A stretch of 64,000 bases of DNA from Thermovirga sp. (GTDB lineage Bacteria; Synergistota; Synergistia; Synergistales; Thermovirgaceae): NCBI RefSeq assembly GCF_017656375.1, contig NZ_JACDOB010000004.1:1-64000 (forward strand), read 5' to 3'. How positions within the stretch are numbered: the stretch's first letter is position 1; each line of letters opens with the position of its first letter. Made by a program: the position numbers and the translations under genes. Shown one piece after another: positions 9,417-17,734 of the stretch. Below the pieces are notes generated by a model that worked only from the letters and a program-made list of their open reading frames with translations, was not told the origin of the DNA and did no database searches.

Positions 9417-9776
9417 TTATTGCTCAAGCGCCTCCTTGGCCTTCTCCACCATCACTTTGAATGCTTGCATATCATTCACCGCCAAGTCAGCAAGCATCTT
9501 TCTGTTAACTTGAATGCCCGCTCTTTTCAAGCCGTTTATAAAATTACTATAAGAAATATCATTCATGCGGGCCGCTGCGCTAATTCTCGTAACCCATAGC
9601 CTTCTAAAATCTCTTTTCCTTGCTCTTCTGTCCTTGTAGGCACTAGCCAAAGCATGCAAGGACGCTTCTTTTGCTCTTTTATAAGTGTTCTTCTTTCTAC
9701 CCCAAAAACCCTTAGTTATTTTAAAAAGTTTTTTGCGCTTTTTGTCGCTCGCAGATCCGCCCTTCACTCGCGGCAT
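9417..9776 (-). CDS. rplT: 50S ribosomal protein L20
   Basis: 119 residues, the normal L20 length, with the conserved basic N-terminus (KITKGFWGRKKNTYKRAKEA) and the C-terminal RKMLADLAVND region. L20 binds 23S rRNA early in 50S assembly and in several bacteria represses its own operon by binding the mRNA leader. It follows rpmI in the conserved infC-rpmI-rplT order. Its last codons contain an AAGGAGG sequence that may serve as the ribosome site of ktrB. Confidence 0.99.
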   Translation of the reverse strand: MPRVKGGSASDKKRKKLFKITKGFWGRKKNTYKRAKEASLHALASAYKDRRARKRDFRRLWVTRISAAARMNDISYSNFINGLKRAGIQVNRKMLADLAVNDMQAFKVMVEKAKEALEQ

Positions 9777-9838
9777 GAGCGTTCACCTCTTTCATTAGAT
9801 TATCTTAATTTTCAATTTACACTCAAACAAAATTTCGT

Positions 9839-10036
9839 TTATGCGTAAGGGAGCAATTTCTTTACATTTCTCTCCATTGTCGGATTCAAATACCCCTTCT
9901 GCTTCAATCTCCTCAACCTCTTACTGTTCTTTTTTCGCAAAAGGTGACCTCTACCACTCTTCTTATAGCTTAATTTCCCAGTACCTGTCACTCTGAAGCG
10001 TTTCTTAGCTCCTGAGTGAGTCTTCATCTTAGGCAT
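9839..10036 (-). CDS. rpmI: 50S ribosomal protein L35
   Basis: 65 residues from the ATG at 10036, which lies eight bases after GGAGGAGG; the TTG used by the ORF track falls inside this ribosome site and is rejected. The sequence MPKMKTHSGAKKRFRVTGTG is the standard L35 N-terminus. It is a small 23S rRNA-binding protein of the large subunit. It lies between infC and rplT in the conserved operon. Confidence 0.98.
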   Translation of the reverse strand: MPKMKTHSGAKKRFRVTGTGKLSYKKSGRGHLLRKKNSKRLRRLKQKGYLNPTMERNVKKLLPYA

Positions 10037-10087
10037 AATTTCATCCTCCTCCAACTGCTTTTTGATCTGTATCGCAAATCTTGATCT

Positions 10088-10702
10088 CTATTTATTGTTT
10101 TCTACATTACCCTCATCGTTATTGGCTTTAGAAGGCTCTTTGTTACTGGCTTTAGAAGGCTCTTTCTTCTTGTTTTTCTGACTCTGTGGCAAAGGCGCTA
10201 GCATTGCACGCATGTAACGTCCTTCCATTCTAGGCTCCATCTCTACCTTTCCTACATCCTCACAATCTCTTATAACCCTCTCCAATACTTCCCTACCTTT
10301 ATCCAAGAAGGCCATCTCTCTACCCCTGAAGAAAACAGCAACCTTAACCCTATGTCCAGCAGCCAAGAAATTCCTTATAGCTTTTGTCTTAAACTCGTAA
10401 TCGTGCTGGTCAATTTTCGGGCGCATTTTCATCTCTTTTACAGTTTGTGATTTACTCTTTTTCCTAGCGTCTTTCTCCTTTTTCTGCAACTGATACTTAT
10501 ATTTACCATAATCCAATATCCTACAGACCGGGGGTGAAGCCTGCGGCGCCACTTCCACTAAATCAAGCTCTCTCTCTGCTGCAATATCAAGAGCCTCGCT
10601 CAGCGGGACCACGCCCAGCTTCACACCTTTGTCATCAATTAACAATACCTCTTTTGCTCTTATCTCATTATTGACCCTTGGTTCATCAACTTTTTTTGCT
10701 AT
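10088..10702 (-). CDS. infC: translation initiation factor IF-3, AUA start codon
   Basis: IF-3 binds the 30S subunit, prevents premature 50S joining and proofreads start codons. The ORF track begins at an internal TTG (10645), but the conserved N-terminus VNNEIRAKEVLLIDDKG extends 19 codons upstream to an ATA at 10700-10702, six bases after a perfect GGAGGTGA. No ATG, GTG or TTG exists in that stretch. Rare starts on infC are a known self-regulation device (AUU in E. coli), so ATA is taken as the start, giving 204 residues. The C-terminus carries a non-conserved Lys/Asn/Glu/Ser-rich tail with an eight-residue duplication. Confidence 0.95.
   Translation of the reverse strand: MAKKVDEPRVNNEIRAKEVLLIDDKGVKLGVVPLSEALDIAAERELDLVEVAPQASPPVCRILDYGKYKYQLQKKEKDARKKSKSQTVKEMKMRPKIDQHDYEFKTKAIRNFLAAGHRVKVAVFFRGREMAFLDKGREVLERVIRDCEDVGKVEMEPRMEGRYMRAMLAPLPQSQKNKKKEPSKASNKEPSKANNDEGNVENNK
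10123..10165 (-). repeat. two-copy 19-bp direct repeat in the infC tail
   Basis: The 19-mer TGGCTTTAGAAGGCTCTTT occurs at 10123-10141 and again at 10147-10165. The 24-bp period keeps the reading frame and duplicates KEPSKA in the IF-3 tail. Confidence 0.9.
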
Positions 10703-10919
10703 AGCTGGTCACCTCCAAAATATTATTCAAAAATTATAGCCGGACGCTGAACGCCCGGCTATAATCAAAGACACGATAGCTCTCTCTTAAAGCTACCTGC
10801 ATTTGACCCGGCAACAGCGTTTTGCGTCGACCCAGGTGGGAGAATGGATCCTCCTCTTTTCATATTAATTTTATATATTATTTTATATATTGCACTTTAT
10901 CCTATCCCACTAACTGCTA
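10703..10919 (-). ncRNA. structured 5' leader of the infC-rpmI-rplT operon
   Basis: About 215 nt separate the predicted transcription start from the infC AUA. On the minus strand the leader can form a GGTAGCT/AGCTATC stem and ACCTG/CAGGT pairings, then the strong attenuator hairpin (10733-10765) just upstream of the ribosome site. Leaders of this operon are bound by L20 in Bacillus (Rfam L20 leader), so an autoregulatory attenuator is likely. I could not compare it with a covariance model, so the class is inference. Confidence 0.6.
10729..10765 (-). terminator. Rho-independent attenuator in the infC leader
   Basis: On the minus strand ATTATAGCCGG-GCG pairs with CGT-CCGGCTATAAT around a five-base loop (14 bp including one G-U), followed directly by TTTTT. 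The hairpin ends about ten bases before the infC ribosome site, so it must be read through or prevented from forming for operon expression. Confidence 0.85.
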
Positions 10920-10926
10920 GTGACTA

Positions 10927-10955
10927 AATATACCATAGGTTACCTTTTATATCAA
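10927..10955 (-). promoter_or_regulatory. promoter of infC operon
   Basis: On the minus strand TTGATA, a 17-bp spacer and TATATT form a good sigma-70-type promoter just beyond the thrS stop codon. It would let infC-rpmI-rplT be transcribed independently of thrS. Confidence 0.65.
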
Positions 10956-10957
10956 CA

Positions 10958-12856
10958 TCACACCTGAGATACAGGCGATAGGCGTTCAGTCATAATAGCA
11001 ATTAATTCTTCCAAGGACATGCTTCCAACATCTCCTGCCTGCCTCTCTCTCACTGCCACTGTTCTTTCCTGCACCTCATTTGCACCTACTACCAGCATGT
11101 ATGGGATCTTTTCCATTTGCGCATCCCTTATCTTCTTCCCTAATTTCTCTTCCCGACTATCTACTTCCACCCTAAATCCTTCATTTTTTAATCTATCAAA
11201 TACTTCTTTTGCATAACCATTATATTCATGCCTTACAGGCAGAACTTTCACCTGAACAGGAGCAAGCCAGAAGGGGAAGGCACCCGCGTAATGTTCTATA
11301 AGAATACCCAAAAACCTTTCCAAGCTACCAAAGACTGTCCTATGTAGCATAACCGGCCTATGATGTTCACCATCTGGGCCAACATAAGTTATATCGAACT
11401 TCTCAGGCATTTGGAAATCAAGCTGTATAGTTCCACACTGCCAAGTTCTACCTATGCAGTCTTCTAAGTGAAAATCAATCTTGGGGCCATAAAAGGCACC
11501 ATCTCCTGGATTTATCTTATACTCAACACCTGCTGCCTTAAGGGCTTCCTCAAGAGCTTTTTCTGCCTTTTCCCACATTAAGGGATCCCCCATAGCCTTC
11601 TCCGGTTTGGTGGATAATTCTACTCTGTAATTGAACCCAAATACGTCCTTATATATGTACTTCACCAGATCCATAATCCCCAATATTTCTTCTTTTATTT
11701 GGTCCGGCATGACATACAGGTGGGCATCATCCTGCGTAAAGCATCTTACCCTCATAAGGCCATGGAGCACTCCAGACCTTTCGTGTCTATGAACCGTCCC
11801 GAGCTCGGCCATCCTAAGAGGCAAATCTCTGTAGCTTCTTATCCGACTCTTGTAAACAAGTATCCCGCCAGGGCAATTCATGGGCTTTATGGCAAAAGGC
11901 CTATCATCTATCTCGGTAAAATACATGTTCTCCCTGTAATGATCCCAATGTCCTGAACGAATCCAAAGCTCCCTATCTAAGATAAGAGGAGTACGTATCT
12001 CACAATACCCCCTCTTCTCGTGCTCCTCACGCCAAAAATCAACAAGCTTGTTTATGATAACCATACCTTTAGGATGAAAGAAGGGGAAACCTGGCCCTTC
12101 AGGCTGAATACTAAACAAATCTAACTCTTTCCCCAACTTTCTATGGTCTCTACGTTTGGCTTCCTCCATTCTCGTTATATATGCATCAAGATCTTCCTTT
12201 GTCGCAAAAGCTGTTCCATATATTCTGGTAAGCATTTTATTCTTTTCGTCACCGCGCCAATAGGCTCCGGCCAAAGAAAGAAGCTTAAAGTGTTTAATGT
12301 AGGAAGTGTCGGGTACATGGGGACCTCTACACAGGTCAACAAACTCTCCTTGTTTGTAAACAGATATCTCTTCGCCATCTAAATCTTCAATCAATTCCAA
12401 TTTATAATCTTCACCTTGCCCCTTAAAAAGCACCAAAGCCTTTTCCTTCGACAAAACACTTCTTTCTATTTTCAATTTTTCCTTGGCAATCCTTTTCATT
12501 TCCTTCTCTATTTTAGGTAAGTCATCCTCAGATATCTGTTGTGGCACATCTAAATCGTAATAAAAAGCATCTTTTATCGCTGGCCCTATACCCAATTTGG
12601 TTCCTGGGTAAAGCCTTTTTACCGCCTGCGCCAAAAGATGTGACGTAGAGTGCCTTAGAATTTCCAAGCCTTCTTCTGTATCAACAGATATTGGCTCCAG
12701 AAAGCCATCCATCTCTATTTTATAATTCAGATCTACCAATTCACCATTAAACCGACCCGCGACTGTCCCCTTCGAACAGCCCCACTCCTTGAAAACTTCC
12801 GCCACACTTACCGGAAGAGTTCCTATATACTTTCTGTCTTCTGGCCCATTTATCAA
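10958..12856 (-). CDS. thrS: threonyl-tRNA synthetase
   Basis: About 632 residues from a TTG at 12856 that lies six bases after GGGAGGG; the track start at 12886 would put this ribosome site inside the gene. Domains in order: N-terminal TGS, editing domain with HSTSHLLAQAV (HxxxH zinc/editing motif), class II catalytic core with MNCPGGILVY and the motif 2 region RMAELGTVHRHERSGVLHGL, then a C-terminal anticodon-binding domain. It charges tRNA-Thr in the cytoplasm. The short upstream region has no visible T-box element. Confidence 0.97.
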   Translation of the reverse strand: MINGPEDRKYIGTLPVSVAEVFKEWGCSKGTVAGRFNGELVDLNYKIEMDGFLEPISVDTEEGLEILRHSTSHLLAQAVKRLYPGTKLGIGPAIKDAFYYDLDVPQQISEDDLPKIEKEMKRIAKEKLKIERSVLSKEKALVLFKGQGEDYKLELIEDLDGEEISVYKQGEFVDLCRGPHVPDTSYIKHFKLLSLAGAYWRGDEKNKMLTRIYGTAFATKEDLDAYITRMEEAKRRDHRKLGKELDLFSIQPEGPGFPFFHPKGMVIINKLVDFWREEHEKRGYCEIRTPLILDRELWIRSGHWDHYRENMYFTEIDDRPFAIKPMNCPGGILVYKSRIRSYRDLPLRMAELGTVHRHERSGVLHGLMRVRCFTQDDAHLYVMPDQIKEEILGIMDLVKYIYKDVFGFNYRVELSTKPEKAMGDPLMWEKAEKALEEALKAAGVEYKINPGDGAFYGPKIDFHLEDCIGRTWQCGTIQLDFQMPEKFDITYVGPDGEHHRPVMLHRTVFGSLERFLGILIEHYAGAFPFWLAPVQVKVLPVRHEYNGYAKEVFDRLKNEGFRVEVDSREEKLGKKIRDAQMEKIPYMLVVGANEVQERTVAVRERQAGDVGSMSLEELIAIMTERLSPVSQV

Positions 12857-12902
12857 ATTAATCCCTCCCAAGAACAATTTCCGCAAAACCGCATTTTATT
12901 GA

Positions 12903-12931
12903 ATTGTACCACAGCCGGTACTGTTAGTCGT
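12903..12931 (-). promoter_or_regulatory. possible thrS promoter (-10 only clear)
   Basis: Minus strand TACAAT is a good -10 hexamer about 45 bp before the thrS start. The matching -35 (ACGACT at 17 bp) is poor. Confidence 0.35.
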
Positions 12932-12964
12932 CGTTAAACTTGAAAAAAGTATACTGTATGTGCT

Positions 12965-12992
12965 TTGTGCAGATAATAAAAAGTGGTATATT
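12965..12992 (+). promoter_or_regulatory. promoter of the NSS transporter operon
   Basis: TTGTGC, a 16-bp spacer and TATATT. The predicted leader is about 230 nt long. It contains an AAAGGAGGTGAT sequence near 13109 with no start codon at a usable distance; I see no other recognisable element between here and the transporter start. This accounts for the 342-bp gap between thrS and the transporter. Confidence 0.5.
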
Positions 12993-13228
12993 ATGTATGA
13001 TCTTTCTGATATTGTTTTTATTTCTGCTTTTCTATCTAAATCTTACAGTATCTTACAATCCGCTACCCTACGTTGTTCAATCGCCGCATACGCCACAACC
13101 ATAAGCAAAGGAGGTGATAGAGGCGACAAGACCCACACAAGTTTCCTCGCATTTTTAGTTCTTTGTTTTCAGAAGAAATGGAGTATTGGTGTGACTTATT
13201 TTTGGTTCAGCTAGGAGGGATTTAAAGA

Positions 13229-14701
13229 ATGGCCGAGATTAAGAAAGCTGATCAGTGGGGCAGTAGATGGGGATTGATCCTATCTGCTATAGGAATGGCT
13301 GTAGGTACAGGTAATATTTGGCGGTTTCCTCGCGTAGCTGCAGCCCAAGGTGGAGGAGCTTTTGTTATAGCTTGTGTTATTGCTTTATTTTTATGGGCTA
13401 TTCCTCTTTTAATGGCCGAATCTGTTTGGGGTAAAGTAACCCGTATGGGAGTAATAGGATCCTTTAAGGAAATGCTTGGCCGAAAATGGGCATGGGCCGG
13501 TGGATGTGTGGCATGGATCTCACTAGGTATAGCTTTTTACTATGCAGTAGTTATGGGTTGGTGTATCAGGTACTTTGTCTATGTTTTAACCGGTGTAATC
13601 AAACCAGGATTGGACACAGAAGCACTTTGGACGGCCTTCTCAACAACCCCAGGAGCAATGGTGCCCTGGCATATTATCTCAATGGTGTTAGCCACCATAG
13701 TAATTTTTAAGGGCGTATCTCAGGGACTTGAGAAAATCAACAAGATACTTATACCTAGCCTTTTTGTTCTCCTAGTTGTTTTAGCAATAAGAGCCGTAAC
13801 TCTCCCAGGCGCTACAAAGGGACTTCAGTACCTATTTGAACCCAAGTTTGAACTATTCACTTCTGGTCGGTTGTGGCTTGAGGCATTTACGCAGGTTGCC
13901 TGGTCCACAGGAGCCGGTTGGGGGCTTCTTTTAACATACTTTGTGTATTCCAAAAAAGCAGAAGATATTTCTCTTAACGCCACCACCATTTGTTTTGCTG
14001 ATACTTCAGCGGCATTAATCGCAGCAATCGCCATAATTCCCACTATTTTCGCCCTTTCTCCAGATCCTCAGGCAGCTGTGGCCTCTGGAAATACAGGGCT
14101 TGCGTTCATTCACCTTACCAAACTATTCACGGTAATGCCAGGAGGCACATTATTTGCAGGCTTTTTCTTCTTGGCATTGATCTTTGCAGCTTTGAGCTCC
14201 TTGCTCTCAATGGTAGAGCTGGGTGTCAGGCTCTTAATGGATGCCGGATGGGAACGTCCTAAGGCAGCCTTGACAGCAGGGATAGCAATAACAATTCTAG
14301 GCTTACCTTCCTCAATGAGCATAGACTTCCTGAACAACCAGGACTGGGTCTGGGGCGTAGGATTGCTGGTAAGTGGCGTATTTTTCTCTATTGGAGCCAT
14401 AAAGATAGGCGTCAACAAAATATGGGAAGAATATATTGAGCCATACTCTGATCTTAAGGCATCCTGGATGTGGAAGCTTATTTATCTGTTCCCTTTGTGG
14501 TTTGTCATCATCTTTACCTGGTGGATCAAACAGGCTATGAGCTGGTATCCTGACAGCTGGTGGAAATGGCTGCCTATCTCTAAATACACCTACACCGTTG
14601 GAACAATGTTCTATCAATGGGCTATAATGGTCGTAGTATTCTTGTTGCTCAATAACTGGCTTGCCGATAAGATGACCCACAAGTTCGAGGCAACAGAATA
14701 G
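13229..14701 (+). CDS. neurotransmitter:sodium symporter (NSS) family transporter
   Basis: 490 residues with about 12 membrane segments. The diagnostic first helix GMAVGTGNIWRFPRVAAAQGGGAF carries the unwound substrate/Na+ site of LeuT-fold NSS transporters. Members import amino acids (Ala, Met, Trp, Tyr and others) with Na+; substrate cannot be read from the sequence. The ATG start follows TAGGAGGG. The longer 12-helix form and the tiny MetS-type gene downstream match the MetP/MetS methionine/alanine importer arrangement, so neutral amino-acid uptake is likely. Confidence 0.95.
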   Translation: MAEIKKADQWGSRWGLILSAIGMAVGTGNIWRFPRVAAAQGGGAFVIACVIALFLWAIPLLMAESVWGKVTRMGVIGSFKEMLGRKWAWAGGCVAWISLGIAFYYAVVMGWCIRYFVYVLTGVIKPGLDTEALWTAFSTTPGAMVPWHIISMVLATIVIFKGVSQGLEKINKILIPSLFVLLVVLAIRAVTLPGATKGLQYLFEPKFELFTSGRLWLEAFTQVAWSTGAGWGLLLTYFVYSKKAEDISLNATTICFADTSAALIAAIAIIPTIFALSPDPQAAVASGNTGLAFIHLTKLFTVMPGGTLFAGFFFLALIFAALSSLLSMVELGVRLLMDAGWERPKAALTAGIAITILGLPSSMSIDFLNNQDWVWGVGLLVSGVFFSIGAIKIGVNKIWEEYIEPYSDLKASWMWKLIYLFPLWFVIIFTWWIKQAMSWYPDSWWKWLPISKYTYTVGTMFYQWAIMVVVFLLLNNWLADKMTHKFEATE

Positions 14702-14751
14702 AATAAAGAGGGCTTCAATGCTTTTTAGCCTAGCCAAAGGAGGGATTGTGT

Positions 14752-14847
14752 ATGGGCTGGCAAGTTTACATGGCAATAGTTCTTCTGATAGTGTGGGGCG
14801 GTACTTTATGGTGTATTAGCAAAACCATTAAGGCTGAAAAACAATAG
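14752..14847 (+). CDS. MetS-type small subunit of NSS transporter (31 aa)
   Basis: A 31-residue ORF absent from the track: MGWQVYMAIVLLIVWGG, one membrane helix, then a short basic tail ending KTIKAEKQ. The ATG lies seven bases after AAAGGAGGG and 50 bp downstream of the NSS transporter, and the terminator follows immediately. Size, single helix with conserved Trp/Gly, and position match the MetS family (methionine/alanine import NSS small subunit), which in Corynebacterium glutamicum is needed for MetP function. Confidence 0.85.
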   Translation: MGWQVYMAIVLLIVWGGTLWCISKTIKAEKQ

Positions 14848-14856
14848 AATACATAC

Positions 14857-14904
14857 AAATAGAGGAGGGGTGGCTTTTAAGGCCTCCCCTCCTCTATTTA
14901 TTAT
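14857..14904. terminator. bidirectional terminator between metS-like gene and dut
   Basis: AAATAGAGGAGGGG pairs with CCCCTCCTCTATTT (plus GGC/GCC at the top of the stem), with T-rich sequence on both sides. It separates convergent transcripts. Confidence 0.85.
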
Positions 14905-14919
14905 TTACCCTATACTACT

Positions 14920-15369
14920 TTACTTCCCAGTACTACCAAAACCACCGCTACCTCTAGCCGTGGCGGTTAGCTTTTCTTTTAGATGGAGCTCCGCCCTTTC
15001 CACCTTGGCAAACACCAGTTGAGCTATCCTATCTCCTCTAGCAATCTTAAATGAAGTCTTACCATGATTTATCAGCAAGACCTTAACCTCGCCTCGATAG
15101 TCACTATCTATCGTCCCAGGCGCATTAAGAACCGTTACTCCTTCCCTAAGGGCCAAACCACTCCTAGGCCTTACCTGGCATTCATATCCCTTTGGTATCT
15201 CCATAAACAAACCAGTACTTACCGCCTTCCACTCTCCTGGCTGAATAACACAGCTTTCTGCAGCCACTACATCCATCCCCGAAGAGCCTTCAGTGGCATA
15301 ACTTGGCAAAGGCAAATCTTCGCTTTCCTTACTCCGAGTGATGTGAACAGGCAGTTTAACCTCTTCCAT
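14920..15369 (-). CDS. dut: deoxyuridine 5'-triphosphate nucleotidohydrolase (dUTPase)
   Basis: 149 residues, the trimeric dUTPase length. The five family motifs are visible, including [43 protein letters not shown] and the C-terminal [11 protein letters not shown] that closes over the active site. It hydrolyses dUTP to dUMP and pyrophosphate, keeping uracil out of DNA and feeding dTMP synthesis. The start is two bases after the pnp stop, so it is co-transcribed with pnp. Confidence 0.98.
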   Translation of the reverse strand: MEEVKLPVHITRSKESEDLPLPSYATEGSSGMDVVAAESCVIQPGEWKAVSTGLFMEIPKGYECQVRPRSGLALREGVTVLNAPGTIDSDYRGEVKVLLINHGKTSFKIARGDRIAQLVFAKVERAELHLKEKLTATARGSGGFGSTGK

Positions 15370-15371
15370 GA

Positions 15372-17609
15372 TTAGCCTCTCCTCCTGGGATGAGCATTAG
15401 GCCTTCCACCCGGTTTCCTTTCTCGTGTGGCAGGTTTTTCTCTTTTACTGGAAGCACTTTCTATTTTCTCTTCCCTTGTCATCTCTTCCGAGAAAGCTTC
15501 CTGATACATGCTTTCCATCTCTTCTTTCCTGTCAAATATTCTCTTTCTGGAAAGATTAATGCGCCCCATGTCGTCTATCTCCTTGACCACCACCAGAACC
15601 ATATCTCCTGGCTTCAAAATGTCATCCACCTTAGCTACATGATGGGTGCTCACTTCGCTTACATGAAGCAGCCCTTCTTTGCCTGGAAGAACCTCCACAA
15701 ATGCTCCAAAGGGCATCAACCTTGTGACCTTCCCAAGATAAACGTCCCCTGCTTCCACTTCTTTGACCAGCTCTTCGATTATGTTTATGGCTTTTTGTGC
15801 CGCTTCATCGCTGCTTGAAGCGATAAGTACAGTGCCATTATCTTCCACATCTATCTTTACACCTGTCTCAGCCACTATGCTCCTTATGGTCTTTCCGCCT
15901 GGGCCAATGATATCCCTGATTTTTTCTTGGTCTATCTTCAAGGTATATATCCTAGGAGCAAGAGAGGACAACTCTCCTCTTGGTTCGCTTATTGCTTCAT
16001 CCATTTTGTCCAAAATGAACAATCTACCACGCTTCGCCTGCTCAAGAGCCTGGGTAAGGATTTCTCTAGTAATGCCGCCAGCCTTATTATCCATTTGAAG
16101 GGCCGTTACGCCGTCTCTTGTCCCCGCCACTTTGAAATCCATATCTCCAAAATGATCTTCTAATCCCTGAATATCAGTTAGGATAACCACTTTCTCTTGC
16201 TCCTTTATAAGCCCCATAGCTACTCCTGCAACGGCCTTTCTTATCGGCACACCTGCATCCATAAGAGATAAGCTGGCCCCACAAACCGAAGCCATGGAAC
16301 TAGAGCCGTTAGATTCTAAAATATCTGATACTACTCGAATAGCGTAGGGAAACTCCGCTTCATCAGGCAAAAGAGGCCTAACTGCCCGCTCAGCGAGGGC
16401 CCCATGGCCTATTTCTCGCCTGCCTGGCCCCCTCATTGGGCGAACTTCTCCAACAGAGTAAGGAGGGAAATTGTAGTGTAACATGAAGCGTTTGGACGTT
16501 TCATCATGCTGCAAACCATCAACCAGCTGATCATCCTCTCCAACCATTCCCAACGTAGTAGTTACAAGAGCCTGGGTTTCACCTCTAGTAAATACAGCAG
16601 AACCGTGTGTCCTAGGTAGAACCCCTACCTCACAAGTGATGGGCCTTATTTCATCGTTTTTCCTCCCATCTGCCCTTTTGCCTTCAAACACTATAGACTC
16701 CCTAACAGCCTTCTTGACAAGCTTACTTATATATCCTTTTATATAACCTTCTTTATCCGGATATTCCTCTAGCAAGGCCTCAATGGCCTTGCTCTCTATC
16801 TCATCTAAAGCCTTCGCACGCGGCTTCTTCTCGTGAATCATTACAGCAGCCTTTATATCATCATAAAGGTTTTCCATTATCCAATTATCTATCTGTGGAT
16901 ATTCTTCAGGTAAAGGCAATTCTATCTTTCCCTTACCCAACTTCTCCCTCATCTCTAACTGAATATCTACAATTTTTTTTATTTCCTGCTGGGCCAGCTC
17001 CAACGCCTCAACCAAAAGGTCCTCTGAAACTTCTGAAGCGCCGGCTTCAACCATGGTTATGCCATCTCTATGGCCACTCACAACTAGATCCAAGGAACTG
17101 TCCCTCATGAGGCTTTCTGTTGGGTTTACTACCAGTTGGCCATCTACGCAACCAATTCTTACAGCACCTACAGGTCCTTCCCAAGGAATATCAGAAATAG
17201 TAAGTGCTGCAGATGCTCCATTTATAGCCAAAACGCTTGGAGAATTCTCCTGATCCACCGAAAGGGTAGTTGCCACCACATGAACGTCGTTACGCATGTG
17301 TTCCGGGAAAAGGGACCTTATGGACCTATCTATCAGCCGCGCAGTCAATATAGCAGTCTCCGATGGCCTCCCTTCCCTTTTTATGAAACCGCCAGGAATT
17401 TTCCCTGCAGAATAAAACCTTTCTTCGTAATCCACCAGAAGGGGGAAAAAATCTATCCCTTCCCTTGGGGTCTCGGAAAAACATGCAGTGACAAGCAGAA
17501 CAGTCTCTCCAATAGACACCTTCACCGAGCCATTAGCCTGCTTTGCTAGAGCTCCTGTCTCAAAAGTTATCACTCCTCCGCCGGTTTCGACGGTAAAAAC
17601 ATTTGCCAT
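15372..17609 (-). CDS. pnp: polyribonucleotide nucleotidyltransferase (PNPase)
   Basis: 745 residues. Two RNase PH-like domains flank a helical linker, with the second containing [20 protein letters not shown] and [19 protein letters not shown]. They are followed by a KH domain ([20 protein letters not shown]) and an S1 domain ([20 protein letters not shown]), then a low-complexity basic tail. It degrades RNA 3' to 5' by phosphorolysis and can add tails. The rpsO-pnp order is the classic one; a strong hairpin lies between them. Confidence 0.99.
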   Translation of the reverse strand: MANVFTVETGGGVITFETGALAKQANGSVKVSIGETVLLVTACFSETPREGIDFFPLLVDYEERFYSAGKIPGGFIKREGRPSETAILTARLIDRSIRSLFPEHMRNDVHVVATTLSVDQENSPSVLAINGASAALTISDIPWEGPVGAVRIGCVDGQLVVNPTESLMRDSSLDLVVSGHRDGITMVEAGASEVSEDLLVEALELAQQEIKKIVDIQLEMREKLGKGKIELPLPEEYPQIDNWIMENLYDDIKAAVMIHEKKPRAKALDEIESKAIEALLEEYPDKEGYIKGYISKLVKKAVRESIVFEGKRADGRKNDEIRPITCEVGVLPRTHGSAVFTRGETQALVTTTLGMVGEDDQLVDGLQHDETSKRFMLHYNFPPYSVGEVRPMRGPGRREIGHGALAERAVRPLLPDEAEFPYAIRVVSDILESNGSSSMASVCGASLSLMDAGVPIRKAVAGVAMGLIKEQEKVVILTDIQGLEDHFGDMDFKVAGTRDGVTALQMDNKAGGITREILTQALEQAKRGRLFILDKMDEAISEPRGELSSLAPRIYTLKIDQEKIRDIIGPGGKTIRSIVAETGVKIDVEDNGTVLIASSSDEAAQKAINIIEELVKEVEAGDVYLGKVTRLMPFGAFVEVLPGKEGLLHVSEVSTHHVAKVDDILKPGDMVLVVVKEIDDMGRINLSRKRIFDRKEEMESMYQEAFSEEMTREEKIESASSKREKPATRERKPGGRPNAHPRRRG

Positions 17610-17676
17610 TATTACTCCTCCTCATTATTTCTCTTTATTTTCTCTCTATTTACAAAAAGAATACCACAATCCGATA

Positions 17677-17714
17677 AAAAATGACGAGGGCTCCTCATGG
17701 CCCTCGTCATTTTG
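17677..17714 (-). terminator. hairpin/terminator between rpsO and pnp
   Basis: Minus strand ATGACGAGGGC pairs with GCCCTCGTCAT around an eight-base loop and is followed by TTTTTTAT. It is a rpsO terminator with partial read-through into pnp, or a processing hairpin like the RNase III site that controls pnp in E. coli. Confidence 0.8.
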
Positions 17715-17734
17715 TTACAACTTTTAGCCAAAAA

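Noticed and set aside
12857-12960. T-box leader before thrS (also looked for before leuS and pheS)
   Set aside because: Upstream gaps are too short and no GGGTGG-type T-box sequence is visible.
13105-13140. Similarity of GATAGAGGCG to the 5' part of a lysine riboswitch
   Set aside because: The rest of the lysine riboswitch core is absent and the remaining leader is too short.
12960-13214. 84-aa plus-strand ORF before the NSS transporter
   Set aside because: No ribosome site at its start, overlaps the predicted promoter, no recognisable features.
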